A stretch of 64,000 nucleotides of DNA from Calothrix sp. NIES-4105. Its GTDB lineage: Bacteria > Cyanobacteriota > Cyanobacteriia > Cyanobacteriales > Nostocaceae. The notes beneath the pieces are model-generated. The model was not told the origin of the DNA and made no database searches. It worked only from the letters and a program-made list of their open reading frames with translations. Positions 54,499 through 62,861 of this stretch are shown piece after piece (position 1 is the stretch's first letter; every line of letters begins with the position of its first letter). Position numbers and translations under genes: made by a program. Where the stretch lies: the NCBI RefSeq assembly GCF_002368415.1, contig NZ_AP018292.1, positions 1 through 64,000 on the forward strand, given 5' to 3'.

Positions 54499-56229
54499 CT
54501 ATCTCATTAAAACAAGCTGTTGGTTCCAATCAGCACACGAAGGTTTGAGTCGAGTAGTTTGTGGTAAAACTTTTTTGATGGCGCCAGCTATTTCTTCCCC
54601 AACAGCATCATTATCATAAGCAGCGATAACTTCCTTGAAGTAGCTTAAAAATTCTACTGGCATACATTGGGGACTATCGACAGCAATGTATATAGTCTTC
54701 TCCAACAGCGAATGGTTCAATACTGCGATTGATAACGCTTCAATAGGGGACTTTGCTAAAACCGCGCGCATAATTTTACTATCAGGTTCTCCACCAACGG
54801 ACACATGGAACCAACCTTTGCTTAACTTGCTACCTTTGGCAATTCCATGAAAAGTGTTGTTAAAACCGTAAGTTCCCCGAATCGAGGCGCCTGTTATTTC
54901 CCCGTCAGGTAACGACCGCATCAAAAATACAGCATTTTGTTTTTCATCAGAATAAATTAACCCAGCCGCATGTAAGTTATCAATAAGTGCAGCGGGTAAT
55001 TTACGGGTGCCAATTAAATAACTACGAACATGACCCCATTTACTTTCATCAAGTACAGGCGCCACAAATTGAGGAGATTTCTCCGTGGCAATAATATTTT
55101 CAGCTTCAACTCGCGCATGATGAGTAACGGCACGCAATGTTTCGGATTCCCCGAAGGTATCATGCAGCCAAGCAACAGCTTCTCGGAAATTGCAGTTTAG
55201 TAAATGCATGACTAAATCAATGGCGCCACCTCCACCATGTTGGGCGCCGATAAAATCGTAAAATCTAGAACCTGTAATAATCACAGTATGGTTTTGATTT
55301 ATCCAGCGACCTTGGTATTTTGGATGTGGGTGAAGTCCTAACTGGTAAGCTATCGACTCTAAAGGAATGTCTCGAAGTAAGTTAGCTTGTGATTCCCAAA
55401 GTTCGAGAGTCCATGATAAATTTTGCACGCGCGCTTCAAGTTGGCGCCGTTCCCTTTCACTCGCGATAGCAGTTTCTTCTATTTTCTGCTTCTCTCGCAG
55501 TTTGAAATTTTGATTTACAAGTTGCTTATTTAAAGTATCTAGTTGAGGTTGGAGAATTTGTTTAACCAGCGCGCGGTAATCAGAAATTGATTGAGCTTCC
55601 TGTTCAGATGGTAAAACATCCTCAAGATTTATATGGAATGATTTGCTATTTACAGCAGCGTAATATTTCTTAATATCTGTATGTTTAGCCTTGCTTCCTT
55701 TGACTCCTCGTTCGATTCCTAAATGTTCAACCGCACGGGCGAAGCTATCTTGTAGTTCGGATAATTTTTGTCTTCCATTAAATAATGCCCTAGCACTTAA
55801 CTTACCTTGATTGTCCAATGGCACTATATAGGCATGAATATGTGGTGTAGATTCATCCAGATGTAGTATCGCGCGTATAACTCTATCAAAGTAACGACTA
55901 GTTAACCACTCGCTACAAACAGAAGCAAAATCGTCAACCCTTTTTGGGATATACATCCCAGCCAATTCTGGATTATCGGGACGGAAATAATCAGGACTAG
56001 CAGTAAGCAATATTTCTACTCCTAACACTGCGTTACTTCGGATTGGTTGGGCGCCTATTTTCTCGATAAACAACTTGTTTATATCATCAGACGGGGCGCC
56101 AATTAGCCATGCATTGTTAACTGATAACTCCGCATTCAAAGTTTCGCGCCCTCGTGCTGTATGTTGCGCGCTACTTGCTAAATTCGCCCAGGTTTTAATC
56201 TTTTCGATTCTACAAACTGAGTAAGCCAT
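54499..56229 (-). CDS. MobV relaxase fused to Toprim/DUF3991 primase
   Basis: A 576-aa protein. The N-terminal Mob/Pre relaxase (1-~210) starts MAYSVCRIEKIKTW, has His23 in AQHTARGR (equivalent to the catalytic His of MobM) and the metal motif HLDESTPHIH (His123, Asp125, Glu126, His130, His132). A coiled linker leads to a primase-type C-terminal half: a zinc-finger-like HGGGGAIDLVMHLLNCNFREAV region lacking the usual zinc cysteines, DUF3991 and a Toprim-like stretch (SPIEALSIAVLN, IYIAVDS, VIAAYDNDAVGEEIAG). It nicks oriT for mobilisation and may prime the transferred strand. The element is thus mobilizable. Confidence 0.88.
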   Translation of the reverse strand: MAYSVCRIEKIKTWANLASSAQHTARGRETLNAELSVNNAWLIGAPSDDINKLFIEKIGAQPIRSNAVLGVEILLTASPDYFRPDNPELAGMYIPKRVDDFASVCSEWLTSRYFDRVIRAILHLDESTPHIHAYIVPLDNQGKLSARALFNGRQKLSELQDSFARAVEHLGIERGVKGSKAKHTDIKKYYAAVNSKSFHINLEDVLPSEQEAQSISDYRALVKQILQPQLDTLNKQLVNQNFKLREKQKIEETAIASERERRQLEARVQNLSWTLELWESQANLLRDIPLESIAYQLGLHPHPKYQGRWINQNHTVIITGSRFYDFIGAQHGGGGAIDLVMHLLNCNFREAVAWLHDTFGESETLRAVTHHARVEAENIIATEKSPQFVAPVLDESKWGHVRSYLIGTRKLPAALIDNLHAAGLIYSDEKQNAVFLMRSLPDGEITGASIRGTYGFNNTFHGIAKGSKLSKGWFHVSVGGEPDSKIMRAVLAKSPIEALSIAVLNHSLLEKTIYIAVDSPQCMPVEFLSYFKEVIAAYDNDAVGEEIAGAIKKVLPQTTRLKPSCADWNQQLVLMR

Positions 56230-56235
56230 GTTATG

Positions 56236-56258
56236 TATCTTCCCACGACTTGAAGATA
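56236..56258. promoter_or_regulatory. Inverted repeat next to relaxase start, oriT candidate
   Basis: TATCTTC (56236-56242) and GAAGATA (56252-56258) around CCACGACTT, just upstream of the relaxase ATG. MobV origins often lie directly upstream of the mob gene with a hairpin before the nick. It could equally be an operator for relaxase autoregulation. Confidence 0.4.
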
Positions 56259-56530
56259 CAAGTATGATGTATTATTGTTTCCAAGACAAATATTCTTAGT
56301 TCTTTACGCATCGCAGTGTGCTTTTGTTATTTACCTGTTCATGTAAATTACTACTTTATAGCCGTTAAAGCTTATATAGAAAAAGCATTAGTGCTAGCAA
56401 TGCGTATTAGGTACTACCAATACAAAATTTAATATGCAAAGTCAGGTGATTAAATATTATTAATAAACAAAGATAAATATTAAGTTTATATTGCAAATGT
56501 CATCAATCTATGCTTTAGCTGAGTATATCG

Positions 56531-57955
56531 TTATTGTTGATTAACGGAACGTACAGCCATTGAAATTGGTTTCTTGGCACCAACAATAATTGCAAGCTTT
56601 TTCGCACGAGTTAAACCTGTGTAAAATAAATTACGACTTAGCATCATGTAATGTTGAGTATATAGAAGCAGAATTACTACAGGATATTGTGAGCCTTGAG
56701 ACTTATGTACTGTCTTCGCAAAAGCAAGGGTTAATTCATTAAGGTCAGAATAATCGTAAGTAACAAAGCGTTCATCGTATTGAATAATAACTCCCTGTTC
56801 TTGAGTATCAATAGTGTTGATAAAGCCTATATCCCCATTAAACACTTCACGCTCATAATCGTTGGTTAAGTGAATTATCCTATCCCCAGTTCTAAACGTG
56901 GTTCCCCCTCTTGGAACCTCAATTTTATCTGGAGGAGGTGGATTGATTATTTGCTATAGTACATTGTTAAGGTTGCGTACACCAACTAAACCGCACGTCA
57001 TTGGGCAAAGAAGTTGTACATCCGTAGCTGGATTGAACCCAAGAGAAGGAATAAAGTCTGTAATTAAATCACAGATAGCCTGGACTCCATGTTCGGGTTG
57101 ATATCCTCCACCATGCCAGAGAGAATCTGACTTAGATATATAAGTAATTGGCTCAAGTATTGGAAACTCCCCTTGATTAATTTGATGCGCGCTCCTAATA
57201 ATTGCACTTTCTTGAGGTTGCCGAAACAGCTGCGTTAACCTAACAACAAGTATCTTTTCAGAATAAATCAAGTCAGCAAGGTTTTGTTCAGTATGGAAGT
57301 ATGTTGGCTTGTAACAAAGTAGACTTTTATCGGCGCCTGATTCTCGAATTAACTCATCTTCGAGTCCCATATTGCGGATAATTAGTTCGGCAGACTCTTC
57401 GTTGGGGTTATAATCGTCTATTTTCAAAAGTTGGACTAATTTTTGTACTAGTTCTATATGAGGTAAGTAACAGTGTCCATCCTCGGCACCATCGCTGAGT
57501 ACGTGAATAATACCTGCTTTATATCTATATTCTGAGTTTGAGGGTACACCGATATTACGCACGATTTTATCAGCAGTAATAAACCCAATACCATAGATAT
57601 CTGTGGCTAGTTGGTAGGGGTTATTGGTAACAGTACAAATGGAACTGGCACCATACTGCTTGAAAATCTTGACTGCGTAGGTTGTAGAAACACCATGAGA
57701 TTGTAGGAAAACCATTACTTCTTTGATGGCTTTCTGAGTTTCCCACGTTTTTTGAATCATCGCGATACGCTTCTTGGGTATACCGCTGACTTCGGACAGG
57801 CGCCCAATTTGATTCTCAATAATATCTAATGTCTCTAAACCGAAGTGAGCAACGATGCGACGCGCGGTAAGTAGGCCAACTCCTTTAATAAGACCGCTAC
57901 CTAGATATTTCTCTATTACAGAATTTATGAAGTAGTAGAGTAAGTAGCGCTCCTA
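56531..57955 (-). pseudogene. RecD2-like helicase relic
   Basis: The N-terminal part is clear (IEKYLGSGLIKGVGLLTARR, FGLETLDIIENQI, VMVFLQSHGVSTTYAVKIFK, YGIGFITADKI). After LADLIYSEKI the sequence jumps to LVVRLTQLFRQPQESAIIRS, so about 200 residues with Walker A and B are deleted. The frame breaks again between 56954 and 56846, and a C-terminal piece (FAKTVHKSQGSQYPVVIL, LFYTGLTRAKKL) ends at 56531. No start is left at the 57955 end. It would have been an SF1 5'-3' DNA helicase. Confidence 0.85.
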
Positions 57956-58059
57956 TTAATACCACAGGGTGTATTGCTCGTATTGAGGAAAAGTGGCAGT
58001 TTTATCTGGGCTAGACTATTTTAGTCCTCACGATATGCACATCCACATATATATCAGAC

Positions 58060-58215
58060 ATGCTAAATGCTAGTGTGGACATTTCCGACATTTCCAGAGT
58101 GCAGGAACTAGCTGGACAATAAGAGTACGAATTATAACTGCAAGATATGGGTATGACCGTCGAGGAGATGAACGCTCATATGCGCGCGGCTGGTGCGAAA
58201 GCATGTTCTTGTTAG
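58060..58215 (+). pseudogene. Small degenerate frame with two in-frame stops
   Basis: One frame reads MLNASVDISDISRVQELAGQ, stop, EYEL, stop, LQDMGMTVEEMNAHMRAAGA, KACSC, stop. The second half looks like real helical protein, and all three parts stay in one frame, which suggests a gene recently killed by two nonsense changes. The surrounding 57956-58769 holds no other gene that I can support. Confidence 0.4.
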
Positions 58216-58513
58216 GTGAGGATGGGCACCTGCAATTTTTCCTGGGGGAAAGGTTTTATATGGGCGTGATAAAGTGTCGGTGCCGGGATATAAAAAAAGA
58301 GACGTACAGATACAACGCTGCACGTCCTTATCAGGTTAAATAAGCATTTCGGTTATAGCTTAATATTTTCAATGGGTATAACAGTCAATGTCTCTGGTAA
58401 CAATTAGTTAAGTATAAAACAGAGTACTACAACTATAAGTTCTTGATATCCTTGAGAAGACTGCTAAGGGCAGGAAGTTAGGGGAAATGTAACGCAGGAG
58501 ACATTCTTGTTGG

Positions 58514-58542
58514 AAAAAGTTCCACCAATGGTGGAACTTTTT
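58514..58542. repeat. 29-bp perfect palindrome
   Basis: AAAAAGTTCCACCA-A-TGGTGGAACTTTTT, 14-bp arms with one central base. As RNA it would make a hairpin followed by Us in both directions, so it may work as a bidirectional terminator. It has the CCAATGG core of the palindrome family in this window. Confidence 0.6.
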
Positions 58543-58769
58543 GAGATGTTGCACCAAAGCACAAACAGATTAAAGCATCCTTACCGCAGTATTTACAGTT
58601 GTTCATTAGTTGTAGCAACGTACTTTTGTTCTATAAGACTCAAAATTGCTTCTTCTAAATCGGTCAAATAATGGCACCTAATTTGCCCTAACTGTTTTAA
58701 AAAACCAGTAGCAGCTTCTTCTAAATCTCTACCAGACAAGCGAACAGAAGCAACACGATTATGTAATAG

Positions 58770-59250
58770 CTATATAAAGTTACACCCATGCTCCAAAAAA
58801 TTAAGAGATTTCAAGTGGTCAATTCTAACAGTATACTCACCATCCCAAGCAATGACTGTGCAGCAAAATTCATGAACTTCTTTAAGAAAACACCAACATT
58901 CAGCTTTGCCTCTTAATTCAGGATTATCCTTGGGGATAATTTGGCAAACTTCTCCTACCCGGAAAGGGTTTGGTATTTTTGTACGTTCCATAACTCGTTG
59001 AAGAATATCGGCAACCAGGTGCCCACTTGGTACTTTTCCACCAGCACAGATTACGGCTGGTGTCAGTTCATCCGTATATTGCAATTCGCTTTCATTAGAA
59101 TTATTTACTCTTTCCTCTAAGGATTGCTTTGCCTCTAGTACTTTAGTTTTATCTTGTAGTTCTCGGCGCCTCAGTTCATTCTGTTCCCACTTGTCCCCGA
59201 CAGGTTCATACTCTAATGGTGTTTTAAAATCGTCTGGTTCTGGCGCTTAA
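58770..59250 (-). pseudogene. ParB-like gene fragment
   Basis: The readable frame (from about 59250, no ATG; TTG at 59084) gives a charged stretch (DKWEQNELRRRELQDKTKVL) and then GGKVPSGHLVADILQRVMER, FRVGEVCQIIPKDNPELRGK, ECWCFLKEVHEFCCTVIAWD and DHLKSLNFLEHGCNFI. It matches the middle of the protein at 61566 but lacks the N-terminal HTH part and the C-terminal end. Confidence 0.75.
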
Positions 59251-59307
59251 AAAGATTCTGCAATGAATCTTTACTTTAATCATCAAATTACAACTAGATT
59301 AAATTAG

Positions 59308-59553
59308 TCAAATATCCTTTATTGGTAGAATAAAATCAACAAAATATGAAAGCGGTTTTTTATAAATAACTGCAAATTTTGCGAGTTCAACGACATCTAC
59401 ACGTCGCTCACCTGATTCACATCGACTTACATATGATTGAGGTTGATTAAGTTTACCGGCAACCTCGGATTGAGTCAAGCCAGCTTCAGAGCGCGCGTCA
59501 CGCAGGCGCCGTAAAAATTCTTGATATTCAGGTGCATAAATTGAACCTCCCAT
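59308..59553 (-). CDS. XRE-family HTH protein
   Basis: An 81-aa classical HTH_3 protein: YQEFLRRLRDARSEAGLTQS, EVAGKLNQPQSYVSRCESGE, RRVDVVELAKFAVIYKKPLS, ending YFVDFILPIKDI. All helices of the fold are present. Monocistronic; likely an autoregulated repressor. Confidence 0.88.
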   Translation of the reverse strand: MGGSIYAPEYQEFLRRLRDARSEAGLTQSEVAGKLNQPQSYVSRCESGERRVDVVELAKFAVIYKKPLSYFVDFILPIKDI

Positions 59554-60115
59554 CTTAGGGAGGCTACACTGTATAATAAAATATGCAAAAATAGCATATT
59601 TATGTTACAATAAATTGAAAAAAGAAAAATACATTTCACAGGTGCCGCAAAATCTAAAAAGAGATTCATGATTGTGAAATGCAAAAAAAAGGGGTTATAA
59701 CCCTCTTATCAAAAAGACAACTATAAAATAATTGCAAGCAAATTTTGACTTTCAAAACCGAATTATTGAACCATAAATAAAAATCAATTATGTATATAGA
59801 TAAAAAGACTAAAAGTAGACATTGATAATCGTTTTCAGTGGAGATAATAAAATAAATGAATGCTTGAGAAATCAGGAGAAAAACGAAGCAAACAGGTTTT
59901 TAAAAGTCTTAAAAATTAAAATTTTCTTAAATTAGGGCAAGGAAAAATAATTTAAGCACTAATTGGATGTAAGAAAAATCCTAGTAAAAATATTTGGGTG
60001 AGAATCAGTATAAACACGTAAGCCATAAGAAATAGTTTTTATATTATGATGTAAAGGTCAAGTTAAATTGTTACTAAAAAGTAGTAATTAGACTTAGAAA
60101 CCACAGTAAAAGACA
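59554..60115. other. AT-rich spacer, no gene seen
   Basis: Very AT-rich. Contains TGTTACAATAAATTG-like promoter sequence for the XRE gene and CCTTTTTTTGCATTT-type runs on the minus strand. No frame or repeat is convincing. The short plus-strand frame beginning at 60116 covers, in its second half, a minus-strand relic and is not credited as a gene. Confidence 0.4.
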
Positions 60116-60363
60116 ATGATGCGCGCGATTATGACACCATTACACATCGACTTGGAGTCAGATGGCGCCTTGACAGAAATACTATGGCGTTTAAGAAAAC
60201 GTTATACTACAGTTCGTCAAGCCGTAATAAATAAAATAAATTCTCAAGAAGTAGCAGGTTCAGCGTTAAGCTTAAAAGGCAGGTGTTCTAGGTTCTATAA
60301 AAACATACATATAGTTTTGCTTTTGTATAGGACAAATCAAAAATATCAATTAAATAGACGCGC

Positions 60364-60525
60364 TTACACAGCAACAGGCAGTGAAACAAAGCTTTCTTTG
60401 TGTTTTTCAGTGGCGTATGTTCGAGCAACAACTTCGGCAAGAATACGCAACGCTTCTGCCCTTTCTTCGATAGGCGCCGACGGTGGTTCAAGTGCGTAAA
60501 GTAGTTGTTTTAGGTTTGGCACCAA
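60364..60525 (-). pseudogene. 3' scrap of an XRE-type gene
   Basis: Reads GAKPKTTTLRT, a break, then APIEERAEALRILAEVVART and HKESFVSLPVAV, matching the last ~50 residues of the gene at 60677-61066 (APIEERAEALRVLAEIVAKT). Confidence 0.75.
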
Positions 60526-60676
60526 TAATAAACAGTAATATAGTCTTTTTAAGATTTTAAGACGTTAAAGACGTTATATCAGCTGTTACCTTTACTGGAA
60601 AAACCTCAATGGATAAGAAAACTATATCAAGCAACCCTTTAGAAGAAAAATGTCTACTTACTAAAGCAAGCATCGC

Positions 60677-61066
60677 CTATACAGCAAGGGGTAAGTCTAC
60701 AAAACTTTCTTGCTCTTTACTGCCAGCATATGTTTTCGCCACAATTTCGGCAAGAACACGTAACGCTTCTGCTCTCTCCTCAATCGGCGCCGACTCAATC
60801 CAAGTGCGTAAAGTAGTTGTTTTAGGCTTGGTACCACCAAGTAGTTGTGATAGGTACCAGTTTTTTGCTTCTTCTGGTACAGCGCCTAACATCGTTAGAA
60901 ACTTGGATGTGCCTATATCAGCTTTACCACGTCGAAAACGTGAGAGCATTACCTCAGAAATTCCTACAACGCAAGCCAAATCTTTGGCTGAAATGTCGAA
61001 ACGAGTAAGCATCTCGTCAAAAAGCTTCTGATGCAATTCCACTTTTTCCGTAATAAATTGTTGCAT
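60677..61066 (-). CDS. HTH protein with C-terminal helical domain
   Basis: 129 aa: FDEMLTRFDISAKDLACVVG, ISEVMLSRFRRGKADIGTSK form an XRE-like HTH, followed by LTMLGAVPEEAKNWYLSQLL and a conserved helical end (SAPIEERAEALRVLAEIVAK, EQESFVDLPLAV). The end segment is duplicated as a relic at 60364. Probably a plasmid regulator. Confidence 0.82.
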   Translation of the reverse strand: MQQFITEKVELHQKLFDEMLTRFDISAKDLACVVGISEVMLSRFRRGKADIGTSKFLTMLGAVPEEAKNWYLSQLLGGTKPKTTTLRTWIESAPIEERAEALRVLAEIVAKTYAGSKEQESFVDLPLAV

Positions 61067-61239
61067 TTTTTTTGCTGCTGGCTAAATTAAACTTTAGTTT
61101 TATGGTTAAAATATAGTTTATTGAAATAGACAGGCTCTAATTGCCCTGTAATAAGTTAGTTACCTACATCGTAGCAATTTATTGGCAGTTGGCAACAAAA
61201 ACGGGAACAGTAGGCAGCAAACGCCACTGTAAAAAACAG

Positions 61240-61262
61240 CCCCAACGTTTACGGTGTTGGGG
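61240..61262 (+). promoter_or_regulatory. Stem-loop CCCCAAC/GTTGGGG
   Basis: A 7-bp perfect stem (61240-61246 with 61256-61262) and a 9-nt loop, 23 nt before an ATG at 61286. The spacing recalls the stem-loop at 3332, but the loop lacks TCCGSCAAGA. No T-run follows. Confidence 0.4.
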
Positions 61263-61285
61263 GATATAATCTAGTGGGTATCATT

Positions 61286-61465
61286 ATGACGCAAAACAAC
61301 CTAAAAATTCAAGTAGAATACTATACACATAAATTTACATCGAGGCGCCTCCTTAGCCTTTTTGATGTATGGGTTCCTCTCCAACGACGATTTGCAACTG
61401 AGGGCGAAGATAATAGAACAGTTTGTAATCTAGAAAACATTGGTATTCAGTTTGCTACTGAATAG
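61286..61465 (+). CDS. Possible small protein of 59 aa
   Basis: Reads MTQNNLKIQVEYYTHKFTSR, RLLSLFDVWVPLQRRFATEG and ends GIQFATE. The context of the ATG (ATTATGACGCAAAA) is the same as that of the gene at 62862. Composition is acceptable, but nothing else supports it; it could be the start of a decayed gene. Confidence 0.3.
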   Translation: MTQNNLKIQVEYYTHKFTSRRLLSLFDVWVPLQRRFATEGEDNRTVCNLENIGIQFATE

Positions 61466-61565
61466 ATGTTATTGGAGTTTTTCATTCAATTGTAAATATT
61501 TTCTGTGCATGATTAAAACACGCGCGCAATGCCAGTGCGTCTAAACAGGGATTTTGTGTAATGTT

Positions 61566-62450
61566 ATGAGTAAGCTGCTTGATATGTATGAGTCTTCAGT
61601 CGTTTGTGACTCTTCAAGTGATGAGACTTCGGTGTTAGGGACATATTCCCAAACAACAGAACAATTAACGAGTAATGAATTAACACCAGAAGAAGAATGT
61701 GAACGTTTATTACTCGAACGTAAGATAGAGCGTGCGTTTTACGAAGCAGGTAAAGCACTCAGGAAATTGAGGGACAAGCGTCTGTACAGGAGTACTCACA
61801 AAACGTTTGAAGAGTATTGCGTGCAAAGGTTTGGGTACAATCGGCGCCAACCGTATTTATTAATCGAAGCTTCCCAAGTAGTAGACAACTTATCAACAGA
61901 ATGTGATCCAATGGATCACATTTTGCCTACGAACGAACGTCAAGTCAGAGCATTGAGTAAATTAGAACCCAGAACGCAGCGTCAGTGTTGGGAACAAGCT
62001 GTAGAGGAAGCTGGTGGAAAAGTCCCTTCCGGGCGCCTTGTAAAAGATATAGTGGAGCGCATCATGGAAAGAACGAAAATAGAGAATCCTTATTCAGTGG
62101 GTGAAGTCTGTCAAATCATACCCAAGGATAATCCTGACTTAAGAGGTAAAGCTGGATGTTGGTGTCTAGTCAAAGAAATACATGAATTTAGTTGCACTGT
62201 AGCTGCTTGGGATTCCGAATACACACTTAGAATTGACCACCTCAAATCTCTTAATTATTTAGATTCGGGATGCGACTTTATGGCTTCATTACATAAACGT
62301 ATTAGCTCCATACGCTCTCATGGAGATTTAGAAGAAGCTGCGATTAACTCTTTAAGACAATTGGGAGGAATCGGGCGTCACTATTTAACCAAGTTAGAAG
62401 AAACATTTCTAACTGATATGGAACATATGTACAACACTATCGATAAATAA
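61566..62450 (+). CDS. ParB-like plasmid protein
   Basis: 294 aa from ATG 61566 (MSKLLDMYESSVV); an upstream TTG at 61554 is less likely. After an acidic N-terminus comes a helical DNA-binding part (ERKIERAFYEAGKALRKLRD, THKTFEEYCVQRFGYNRRQP, YLLIEASQVVDNL), LPTNERQVRALSKLEPRTQR, and a C-terminal beta part (VGEVCQIIPKDNPDLRGKAG, CWCLVKEIHEFSCTV). The HTH-plus-KxEP layout recalls ParB/KorB-like proteins of cyanobacterial plasmids. The CDPMDH stretch is encoded by a perfect 19-bp palindrome. Two relics of the family are in the window (51145, 58770). No ParA partner is seen. Confidence 0.8.
   Translation: MSKLLDMYESSVVCDSSSDETSVLGTYSQTTEQLTSNELTPEEECERLLLERKIERAFYEAGKALRKLRDKRLYRSTHKTFEEYCVQRFGYNRRQPYLLIEASQVVDNLSTECDPMDHILPTNERQVRALSKLEPRTQRQCWEQAVEEAGGKVPSGRLVKDIVERIMERTKIENPYSVGEVCQIIPKDNPDLRGKAGCWCLVKEIHEFSCTVAAWDSEYTLRIDHLKSLNYLDSGCDFMASLHKRISSIRSHGDLEEAAINSLRQLGGIGRHYLTKLEETFLTDMEHMYNTIDK
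61902..61920. repeat. 19-bp palindrome inside the ParB-like gene
   Basis: TGTGATCCAATGGATCACA, perfect, in frame, encoding CDPMDH. It matches the P2 palindromes at 46617 and 46723 in length, ends and core. Confidence 0.7.
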
Positions 62451-62594
62451 ATACCATTTACAATTCGCAATTACTCCGGAGGAGTCACTACATGAACGCA
62501 ATTTACGCGCGGATAACTTCGTTAACGCAATTTATAAACAATATGCTGAAAACCCCACCCATTCATGGCGGGGATGAAAGCTTTGAGAATGGCT

Positions 62595-62708
62595 TTAGCC
62601 ATCAATCATACTATGATTTCTAATCATTTGCTCAAGATATTCACTTGCACTGATACTGTTTCGTGTTGCCAATTCTTGTACTTTATGCCATGCAGTATCG
62701 GTAAGCAT
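62595..62708 (-). CDS. Small RHH-type antitoxin-like protein
   Basis: From ATG 62708: MLTDTAWHKVQELATRNSIS, ASEYLEQMIRNHSMIDG (37 aa). The open frame continues upstream (VAVLYDEPKKKRGV) to a TAA without another start. KKRGVMLTDTAW...LSVSEF-like patterns are typical of short ribbon-helix-helix regulators on cyanobacterial plasmids, so the native start may be lost or non-ATG. No toxin gene lies next to it. Confidence 0.5.
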   Translation of the reverse strand: MLTDTAWHKVQELATRNSISASEYLEQMIRNHSMIDG

Positions 62709-62861
62709 TACGCCACGCTTTTTCTTAGGCTCGTCGTATAAAACTGCGACAATGAATGAATTTTGAATTTAAGCTTTATGGAGTGGCGCCTCAAAAAATA
62801 TGCTCAAGTCATTTCAAACTTGAGCAGCAAAAAACTATGTAAAAAATCTTGTTACACGCAT

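Noticed and set aside
60116-60499. 127-codon plus-strand frame
   Set aside because: Its second half is the antisense of an XRE gene relic (60364-60525), and the first half has no recognisable protein features.
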